Source: Pseudomonadota bacterium
Lineage (GTDB): Bacteria; Desulfobacterota; Syntrophobacteria; Syntrophobacterales; Syntrophobacteraceae
Length of the DNA stretch: 29,274 nucleotides
Assembly: GCA_023416335.1 (NCBI GenBank)
Contig: JAEZHY010000263.1
Coordinates: 1-29,274 of the forward strand
Reading direction: 5' to 3'
The stretch's first letter is position 1; each line of letters begins with the position of its first letter. The notes beneath the pieces were generated by a model that saw nothing but the letters and a program-made list of their open reading frames with translations, had not been told where the DNA came from and made no database searches. This document shows, piece after piece, positions 23,386 to 29,274 of the stretch. Both the position numbers and the translations under genes were made by a program.

Positions 23386-24164
23386 TATCTTGAAATACCT
23401 CTTTTGGACTTTGCTGAAAGGAACTCGATCAGTCTTTCGGTTTCGGGCAGGGATCCCACTTCCTGACGTGCTTTATCGACCGCTTCTCTAATGGTAAGAC
23501 CGGATCTGAAAAAGATTCGGTAACACTTCTTGATTGCCTGGATGGTCTCCACGGAGAATCCATGCCTCTTGAGACCGATCAGGTTGGGGCCGTAGAGTTT
23601 TGCATGCTCGGCTCCGGTTGCCAGCATGTAAGGGGCGATATCCATCCTCACCCCCGAGAACCCGCCGACGCAGCTGAACTCACCAATCCTCACGAACTGA
23701 TGGACCGCTACGATTCCGCCTATCACGGCGTAGTCGCCCACTTCCACATGCCCGCCGAGAGTGGCCGCATTTGCCATGACGACACCGTTTCCCAGCCTGC
23801 AGTCATGAGCAACGTGAGCGTAGGCCATGATAAAATTGCCGTCACCGATCCGAGTGATCCCCGTGCTCCGGAAAGAGCCGCGGTGAATCGTCACGTTTTC
23901 ACGGATTATGTTATTCCGTCCGATGATGACCTGGGTTTCCTCGTCCTTGTAGGTGATGTCCTGAGGTGGAAGTCCAAGGGATACGAAGGGGAAAATACGG
24001 TTATTTTCGCCTATTACGGTTTTGCCTTCTATGATTGCATGCGGCCCGACGACAGTACCCGAACCGATAACGACATGAGGCCCGATAATGCTGTAAGGCT
24101 CGATAACGACATCGTCCGCAAGCTCAGCCTTCGGATCGACGATGGCTGTTGGGTGAATACCCAT
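23385..24164 (-). CDS. lpxA: UDP-N-acetylglucosamine acyltransferase
   Basis: LpxA adds the first 3-hydroxyacyl chain to UDP-GlcNAc from acyl-ACP. The chosen start is ATG 24164 after GGAGAG (259 residues, the usual length); a TTG at 24185 would add seven. The left-handed beta-helix hexapeptide repeats run through residues 3-190. The catalytic His lies in YAHVAHDCRLGNG. The stretch VHQFVRIG...CVGGFSGV places a Gly at the position of E. coli Gly173, the hydrocarbon ruler, suggesting a long (about C14) acyl chain. The C-terminal helical domain has GLKRHGFSVETI and RSGLTI. It follows fabZ by 57 bp, and its stop overlaps the lpxI start. Confidence 0.95.
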   Translation of the reverse strand: MGIHPTAIVDPKAELADDVVIEPYSIIGPHVVIGSGTVVGPHAIIEGKTVIGENNRIFPFVSLGLPPQDITYKDEETQVIIGRNNIIRENVTIHRGSFRSTGITRIGDGNFIMAYAHVAHDCRLGNGVVMANAATLGGHVEVGDYAVIGGIVAVHQFVRIGEFSCVGGFSGVRMDIAPYMLATGAEHAKLYGPNLIGLKRHGFSVETIQAIKKCYRIFFRSGLTIREAVDKARQEVGSLPETERLIEFLSAKSKRGISR

Positions 24165-24221
24165 CTTCTCTCCACTTCTATGCAATCCGGATGCGTTCAG
24201 ACAATCCGGCCGCTTCGCCCG

Positions 24222-24671
24222 TTATTCACCGGTCTCATTACCGCTGTTTACATCGATGGTGGCCATCATTTCGGCTTCTGCAACAAGTTTCCCGTCTACA
24301 AAAGCCTCTCCGCGCATTTTGAAAAGCCCGCCCCTCTTCTTCAGCATTTTCAGCTTCATTACGAGCTGATCGCCCGGCCGTACAGGTTTGCGGAAACGCA
24401 CCTTGTCGATTCCCATGAAGTAGATCGGGTTGTTCTTATATTGCGGCATCATCGAAAATGCAAGTATTCCGCCCGTCTGAGCCATCGCCTCAAGAATCAG
24501 AACGCCGGGCATAATTGGATTGTCCGGAAAATGCCCTTCAAAGAATTGTTCATTTACCGTTACATTCTTGATTCCGACCACCTCGTCGGCTGAGCTTTCC
24601 GTAATTTTATCTACAAGGAGGAAAGGATATCGGTGCGGAAGAATTTCTTTAATCTGAATGATGTCCATCAT
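24222..24671 (-). CDS. fabZ: 3-hydroxyacyl-ACP dehydratase FabZ
   Basis: FabZ removes water from 3-hydroxyacyl-ACP during fatty acid elongation in the cytoplasm and competes with LpxA and LpxD for the same substrate, which explains its place in this operon. The 149-residue protein has [12 protein letters not shown], then the catalytic His in [20 protein letters not shown], where the following Glu is the second catalytic residue, and [27 protein letters not shown] completes the hot-dog fold. The start is ATG 24671 (ATG ATG), 23 bp inside the end of lpxD. The nearest Shine-Dalgarno-like sequence is GGAGG about 13 bases up, inside the lpxD coding sequence, so translation is probably coupled. Confidence 0.96.
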   Translation of the reverse strand: MMDIIQIKEILPHRYPFLLVDKITESSADEVVGIKNVTVNEQFFEGHFPDNPIMPGVLILEAMAQTGGILAFSMMPQYKNNPIYFMGIDKVRFRKPVRPGDQLVMKLKMLKKRGGLFKMRGEAFVDGKLVAEAEMMATIDVNSGNETGE

Positions 24672-25740
24672 TCCGTTTCAATACCTCCTCAAGTTTCTGC
24701 ACCTTCTCTCCCAGCCGTTTAAGCTGCTCTTTCAACCGGGGAAGGCGCTGGATATTTGCATAGGTTTTAAACCAGTCATTATACGGGACGGCAGGAATGC
24801 CCATCATGTTCTGATCCGGCTTTATGGAATGCAGAATTCCCGATTTGGCTCCGATCTTGACCCTGTCGCCGATCTCAATATGCCCGGCAATCCCGACCTG
24901 TCCGCCGAGAACAACATTCCTGCCCAAATGCGTGCTGCCGGAGATTCCAACCTGCGCCACCAGTAGGCTGTCCTCTCCAACACTCGCGTTGTGACCAACC
25001 ATAACCAGATTGTCGATCTTGGCTCCACGTTTTATCCAGGTTTTCCCAAAGGTCGCCCGGTCTATCGTGGTATTTGCGCCAATTTCGACGTCATCGTCAA
25101 TCTGTACGATACCGATCTGGGGAATTTTAAAACTAACCCCCTGCTCGTCCTGAGCATATCCGAAACCGTCTGCGCCAATGACGGCGCCGCTGTGAATGAT
25201 AACGCGATTTCCCAGAACACATCCATCCATAATGGTAGCGTTTGGATGGATCAGGCAGTTTTCACCGACAAGGACTCCCTTGCCCAGATAGGCCCCAGGG
25301 CAGATCCTGGTTCCGTTGCCGATACGGACGCCTTCGCCGATATACGCCAGAGGGCCGACAGATACCTTTTGACCCAGTACCGCTCCCTCTCCAACGAAAG
25401 CACGCGGATGCACCCCGCCATCTTCGGCAAAACCGGAAAAGAAGAGCTGGGAGACTTTAGCCAGTGCCAGGTACGGGTTCCCGGTCACGAGGAGATTGTA
25501 CTGGAGGTCTTCGAGTTCGGGAGGCACAATGAGGGCAGCAGCCCCGCATTCCGTAAGCATATCGCGATATCGGGAATCGACTGCGAAACTCAACTGATCG
25601 CCGGACGCACTCTCGAGAGGCCCGATTCCGGTTATACGGACTCGAGGATCACCTTTGACCTCGGCATTCAGAAATTTGCCGATTTCGCCCAACGAAAAAG
25701 ACTTCTTCCCGGCGGGATCTTCTTTCAAGAGACTTTCCAT
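24649..25740 (-). CDS. lpxD: UDP-3-O-acylglucosamine N-acyltransferase
   Basis: LpxD adds the second, amide-linked 3-hydroxyacyl chain in lipid A synthesis. The 363 residues start at ATG 25740; a GTG at 25770 would add ten. The N-terminal uridine-binding domain has [20 protein letters not shown] and [14 protein letters not shown]. Hexapeptide repeats follow, with [14 protein letters not shown], and the catalytic His in [29 protein letters not shown] and IPAVPYNDW lead into a C-terminal coiled helix ([20 protein letters not shown]). The gene overlaps fabZ by 23 bp and follows skp after 99 bp that contain an intrinsic terminator. Confidence 0.95.
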   Translation of the reverse strand: MESLLKEDPAGKKSFSLGEIGKFLNAEVKGDPRVRITGIGPLESASGDQLSFAVDSRYRDMLTECGAAALIVPPELEDLQYNLLVTGNPYLALAKVSQLFFSGFAEDGGVHPRAFVGEGAVLGQKVSVGPLAYIGEGVRIGNGTRICPGAYLGKGVLVGENCLIHPNATIMDGCVLGNRVIIHSGAVIGADGFGYAQDEQGVSFKIPQIGIVQIDDDVEIGANTTIDRATFGKTWIKRGAKIDNLVMVGHNASVGEDSLLVAQVGISGSTHLGRNVVLGGQVGIAGHIEIGDRVKIGAKSGILHSIKPDQNMMGIPAVPYNDWFKTYANIQRLPRLKEQLKRLGEKVQKLEEVLKRNDGHHSD

Positions 25741-25773
25741 CTGCAGGTATCGACCACACGAATATTGCACATG

Positions 25774-25810
25774 AAAAGAGATGGCGAGACCAAATCTCTC
25801 TCGCCATCTC
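25774..25810 (-). terminator. Intrinsic terminator or attenuator between skp and lpxD
   Basis: On the minus strand GAGATGGCGAGA and TCTCGCCATCTC form a perfect 12-bp stem (plus 25799-25810 and 25778-25789) with a 9-nt loop, followed by TTTTC. It lies after skp and 33 bp before lpxD. The T-run is only four long, so read-through into lpxD is likely; it could lower lipid A gene expression relative to bamA and skp. Confidence 0.75.
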
Positions 25811-25839
25811 CACGTAATAAAAGACTCAGAACCGCATTA

Positions 25840-26364
25840 TCACTTGGGAGAACTCTTGTCGAGCTCCGAAACGATCCGTTTGGTCAGGTCGTCTTTATCG
25901 GAAGCATAATGCAGGCTGCCTTTTTCAAAGATATAATCGTACTTGTCATCCCTGGCGATCTTGTTGACGATTTCAGAGATTTTCTGGAAGAGCGGAGCCT
26001 TGACTTCGCCGGCATGTTTGTTGAACTTGGCGCTGGAATCCGAGGCCAGCTTCTCGAGTTCGCCGGCCATATCCTGCAGTTCTTTCTGCTTCTTGGTCTT
26101 CGCTTTCTCGTCCATTACGTCTCTTTTTTTGTCATATTCGTCCTTGGCCGTCTTGAAGGCTTTGCCCTTCTCGTCCAATTCCGAACTGAGTCTTTCCTGC
26201 TCTTTCTTCAAATCGTCGATAATCTTCTTGCCCCATTGCGACTGCATCGCAACACCGTTCGCATCGAAATAGCCGAGCTTAAGCGAACCGCCGGCGGCAA
26301 AAGCACTTGTCGAAAGGCCAAAGATAATAGCCGTTGCCAGCACCCATCCACGAAACTTTCTCAT
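25840..26364 (-). CDS. skp: Periplasmic chaperone Skp/OmpH family
   Basis: Skp escorts unfolded outer-membrane proteins across the periplasm to BamA. The 174-residue protein has a signal peptide (MRKFRGWVLATAIIFGLSTS then AFA, cleavage before AGG) and a mature part beginning LKLGYFDANGVAMQSQWGK, as in OmpH. A long Lys/Glu-rich coiled coil (about 48-120) forms the tentacles and is followed by FQKISEIVNKIARDDKYDYI. The start is ATG 26364 after AAGGAG. It follows bamA by 14 bp, the classic bamA-skp-lpxD order. Length and charge pattern are typical. Confidence 0.93.
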   Translation of the reverse strand: MRKFRGWVLATAIIFGLSTSAFAAGGSLKLGYFDANGVAMQSQWGKKIIDDLKKEQERLSSELDEKGKAFKTAKDEYDKKRDVMDEKAKTKKQKELQDMAGELEKLASDSSAKFNKHAGEVKAPLFQKISEIVNKIARDDKYDYIFEKGSLHYASDKDDLTKRIVSELDKSSPK

Positions 26365-26378
26365 CTCTCTTCAACTCC

Positions 26379-29045
26379 TTAAAAGAAAGCACCTGCAGAA
26401 AATTGCCACTTGTAGGGATCCTCACCCGCTTGTTTATCCAGATTGTACCCTATTTCAATCCGGAGCGGACCGAATGGAGAATTCCATCGGATACCCGCGC
26501 CAACGTCTGTCCTGAACTTGGAGACGTCAAAGTCTTCACCCGGCCCATACGCGTTACCTGCATCGAAGAAGACTACGCCCCGAATTCCCATTTTTTCCAT
26601 TATCGGGAAGAGCACTTCGGCAGTCGCAACGGCGTATTTGTTACCGCCGATAACGATGCCGTAGGGGTCTTTCGGTCCAACCTGCGCGAACTCGAAACCA
26701 CGGAGGGAATCAATGCCGCCCAGGAAGAAGTTCTCGTAAATCGGAACGTACTGCTGACCTCTAGGCTCGTACATAAAACCCATCATTCCGCGAACATGCC
26801 CGATCAGCTTCCAGAAAAGCGGATAATACATGCCCGCCTTGTATTCGTGCTTGAGGAAGCTGCTGTCACTGCCGAGCGTAGTGTCGGTAAATTCGGCAAC
26901 AGCACCCAGATATGTACCTTTTGTAGGCAGAAAAGGATGGTCTGTCGTATCGCGTTCCACACCCAGCCCGATACTGCTCTTGAGATTGAAGTCGAGCAGA
27001 CTCGACTTGAACACCGGATCCGCCTGCGCAGCCGCGGACAAGTCGGTTATTTTGGCATTTTCAAACGTGTAGAAGACGTTCAGCCGGCTGTACTGACCGA
27101 ATGGGAAACCCGAGCGGAGACGGAAGCCGTAAGCGTCCTTTGTAAAATCGTTATAAGCCCTGATCCAGTTGTAAAGATCGATTCCGCCGGATATCGGATA
27201 CCCGAACATCCAGGGCTCAGTGAAGCTCAACATGTACCGTTGTGCTTCCTGGCCAAGATAACCTTTCAAACCTATATACTGGCCCTTTCCAAACAGGTTT
27301 CTCTGCTGGATCTGGCCGCTGGTGAAAAGACCGTCTTCCGAAGAGTAACCGCCGCCTATGCTGATGGAGCCGGTCTGCTTCTCTTTGACCTTGACGTGCA
27401 GGTTCATTATCGTCTTCTGTTCCGTATCAGTCGGAACGATTTCGACATCTTCGAAGAAGTCCAGCTTTTTCAACCGCGTCAGGCTGTCTTCCACTTTCTT
27501 GGCGCTGAAGAGATCGCCTTCGGCAATCTTCATCTCGCGTCGGATCACGTAATCTCTTGTTTTCGAATTTCCGGTTACGAAAATCTGGCCGATGTGGACG
27601 AGCTCTTTCTTGGAAACCTGGAAAGTGAGATCCGTCGTATGGTCTTCCGAATTCCGCCTGATCTTGGGATCGACGTCGGCACGCGCGTATCCCTCGTTCA
27701 TATAGGCTTTGGTAACGAGATCGAGGTCGTGTCGAACCTTCTCACGACTGAAGTAGTCCTTGGGCTTTAACTCGAACTTCTTCATGATCTTGGTTTCATA
27801 ATTATCGAGCAGATCCCCGGCCAGTTGGATTCCCGTTACCTTGTAACGCTCACCCTCCTCTATCGTTATCGTTATATAAAAACCGTCCTCTTTCAGTTGC
27901 GCGTCCGGCGAACTTACCTTGGCATCCATGTAGCCTTCATCGTGGTAGAAAGCCGTTATTCTGTCGGTGTCGGTCTCGAGGACGTCTTTCTGAAGTATTC
28001 CACGCTCCGTTACAAGCGACAGGATGCTCTTCTGCTTGGTCTGCATTACGCCGCGCAATTTCCGGGCGGATATGTTCTTGTTCCCGATAAAATTGATCTT
28101 CTTGATGTATACTTTTTTATTTTCTTTGATATTGAAGGCAACTACAGCTTGGCGTGGATTCTTGGGAAAGGTGATGCTCGACGTAATTTCCGCGTTGTAG
28201 TAACCCTTTTGCTGATAGAGCTTTATTATCTTCTGAACATCATCGCTCACCACATTACGCTGCAGAACCGTGTACGGCTTGGTAGCGATTGCGGCAAGTA
28301 TGTCTTTTTCCTTTATCTTCTTCTGCCCGCTGATCTTCACTTCCTGAATGGTCGGGTTTTCCAGGACGACGAATGTCAACACTTTACCGGCGGGTGTGTC
28401 GGTGACCTCCGCATCGACCTTTTCAAAATAACCCATCTTATAGACGGACCGGATATCCTCGCTGACCTGCTCGGGTTTCAGCAATTCGCCGGCTTTGCTT
28501 TTCACTACGCCCTTGATGGCTTCAGCTTCGATCCGGTCGTTTCCCCTCACCTTTATGTCGGCTACTATCGCCTTCGAGAGGACGTGTACGCTCATCTGCT
28601 GAAAGATCTTTCCCACGGCAGCCGCGAGATTCTCCATCCCTTTGTCTTCAGCAAAAAGCACTACGGATTTCTTCTTCCCGGAGACGTCCACCAGCTTTGC
28701 ATCGATGCTGATTGTATTGCCTATCTGATTGAAACTTCCGATCAGGGCATAACCTGCTCCAAGCCGGCTTCCAATTGAGCGCGCCTGATCCTCCGAACTC
28801 ACCGGAGAACCGGCAGCCTTGTGCACCTCCTGCGGCTCGACAAGCTTGATTCCCTCGCGGGAAGCCAACCGGACGAAGACATCATCGAGCGCCTTCTGGG
28901 CTTTTGCCGCATCCTCCTGGCCATGAATCACGAACGGCAAAACGGCGACCTTTGGGGCCTGGTCCTGAGCCAATGCAACTGCAGCGGCCGAGATTAAGAA
29001 AATAAAAACCCATACGAGTCCCCCAACTCTTCTCCTGCCTACCAT
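26379..29045 (-). CDS. bamA: Outer-membrane assembly factor BamA with extra N-terminal domain
   Basis: The protein has 888 residues from ATG 29045, nine bases after GGAGG; a GTG at 29093 has no such site. The signal peptide covers residues 1-27. Residues 31-157 form an additional domain, PKVAVLPFVIHGQEDA to GYALIGSFNQIGN and ISIDAKLVDVSG, resembling the TolB-N/CsgG-like alpha-beta fold. Five POTRA domains follow from residue 160 (first IVADIKVRGNDRI, fifth LVHIGQIFVTGNSKT). A C-terminal 16-stranded barrel contains the SLRGFEF motif (equivalent to VRGF) and ends in Phe (FSAGAFF). It folds and inserts outer-membrane beta-barrel proteins. It is the first gene of the operon that continues into lipid A synthesis. 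Confidence 0.94.
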   Translation of the reverse strand: MVGRRRVGGLVWVFIFLISAAAVALAQDQAPKVAVLPFVIHGQEDAAKAQKALDDVFVRLASREGIKLVEPQEVHKAAGSPVSSEDQARSIGSRLGAGYALIGSFNQIGNTISIDAKLVDVSGKKKSVVLFAEDKGMENLAAAVGKIFQQMSVHVLSKAIVADIKVRGNDRIEAEAIKGVVKSKAGELLKPEQVSEDIRSVYKMGYFEKVDAEVTDTPAGKVLTFVVLENPTIQEVKISGQKKIKEKDILAAIATKPYTVLQRNVVSDDVQKIIKLYQQKGYYNAEITSSITFPKNPRQAVVAFNIKENKKVYIKKINFIGNKNISARKLRGVMQTKQKSILSLVTERGILQKDVLETDTDRITAFYHDEGYMDAKVSSPDAQLKEDGFYITITIEEGERYKVTGIQLAGDLLDNYETKIMKKFELKPKDYFSREKVRHDLDLVTKAYMNEGYARADVDPKIRRNSEDHTTDLTFQVSKKELVHIGQIFVTGNSKTRDYVIRREMKIAEGDLFSAKKVEDSLTRLKKLDFFEDVEIVPTDTEQKTIMNLHVKVKEKQTGSISIGGGYSSEDGLFTSGQIQQRNLFGKGQYIGLKGYLGQEAQRYMLSFTEPWMFGYPISGGIDLYNWIRAYNDFTKDAYGFRLRSGFPFGQYSRLNVFYTFENAKITDLSAAAQADPVFKSSLLDFNLKSSIGLGVERDTTDHPFLPTKGTYLGAVAEFTDTTLGSDSSFLKHEYKAGMYYPLFWKLIGHVRGMMGFMYEPRGQQYVPIYENFFLGGIDSLRGFEFAQVGPKDPYGIVIGGNKYAVATAEVLFPIMEKMGIRGVVFFDAGNAYGPGEDFDVSKFRTDVGAGIRWNSPFGPLRIEIGYNLDKQAGEDPYKWQFSAGAFF

Positions 29046-29274
29046 ACTTTCGCCCCTCCGCTTACTGCCGGCCCCTAAAATGAAAAATCCCACCTATTAT
29101 GAATGGCTCAAAGGTTATCCCGATTCACCGAAAACAAAAGATGCCAAAGAGTACCATTGAAAACGAAACGCGTTCTCCCAACTCCGGCACCCAACGCCCT
29201 CTAATACCACCTTCTTACCGACTGCCCAACAGAATTTTTTGTCCTCCACCCCCCCGCGCGAAGAACTCATACAG
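29046..29274. other. Upstream region of bamA
   Basis: The region has the GGAGGGG ribosome binding site of bamA at its left end. No clear promoter is seen. A plus-strand frame from ATG 29080 reads a 26-residue peptide with no ribosome binding site and is not called. Minus-strand frames at the right edge could be the tail of an upstream gene, but none is recognisable. Confidence 0.4.

Noticed and set aside
24991..27770. Long plus-strand frames opposite lpxD, skp and bamA
   Set aside because: They are antisense to well-conserved genes, and their translations show no domain.
29080..29160. 26-residue plus-strand peptide MKNPTYYEWLKGYPDSPKTK...
   Set aside because: Composition looks protein-like but there is no ribosome binding site, it lies opposite the bamA upstream region and it is very short.

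Overview
The window looks like a chromosomal segment of a Gram-negative, anaerobic Desulfobacterota-type bacterium, close to Syntrophobacter. The reasons are a complete lipid A/outer-membrane assembly operon that uses LpxI rather than LpxH, an apparent selenocysteine codon, an AmmeMemoRadiSam gene pair, frequent TTG starts, and gene families common in sulfate-reducing and syntrophic deltaproteobacteria. This assignment is an inference; there is no rRNA or other decisive marker here.

Layout. Positions 1-860 hold the 3' part of an M48 peptidase/TPR membrane protein. Facing it is an OsmC-like gene (876-1334, minus) that reads through an in-frame TGA exactly where the family has its catalytic Cys, with a stem-loop just downstream, so I call it a selenoprotein. 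Positions 1335-2000 are a gene-free patch of dispersed inverted repeats. Next come queD and a DUF2333 membrane protein (minus, one operon with a good promoter), then a MacB-type ABC exporter without MacA (4039-6147, plus). A 52-residue secreted peptide gene (6240-6398, minus) with its own ribosome binding site and terminator converges on it. A tRNA-Met(CAT) follows at 6759-6832.

Positions 7201-11187 form a plus-strand operon: ihfA, a STAS-MlaE fusion permease, the MlaF ATPase, the MlaD MCE protein and a PqiC-like lipoprotein. This is a phospholipid-trafficking system with no MlaC. It converges, with a 35-bp overlap, on a DnaA paralogue whose ATPase motifs are degenerate (11153-12511, minus). 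A 650-bp non-coding region rich in hairpins lies upstream of that gene and leads, through a strong sigma70-like promoter, to an apparently exported Memo-AMMECR1 fusion and its radical SAM partner with a Tat-like leader (13165-15922). A multispanning spermidine-synthase-like protein with a degenerate nucleotide loop (minus) and a 59-residue membrane protein follow.

The right third (18955-29045, all minus) is the envelope operon in transcription order bamA, skp, lpxD, fabZ, lpxA, an lpxI-Gfo/Idh oxidoreductase fusion, lpxB and waaA. It makes the Kdo-lipid A core and inserts outer-membrane proteins. Together with the Mla-type system, much of the window serves outer-membrane biogenesis. The most novel items are the OsmC selenoprotein, the secreted peptide with a duplicated motif, the degenerate DnaA, the LpxI fusion and the exported AmmeMemoRadiSam pair.
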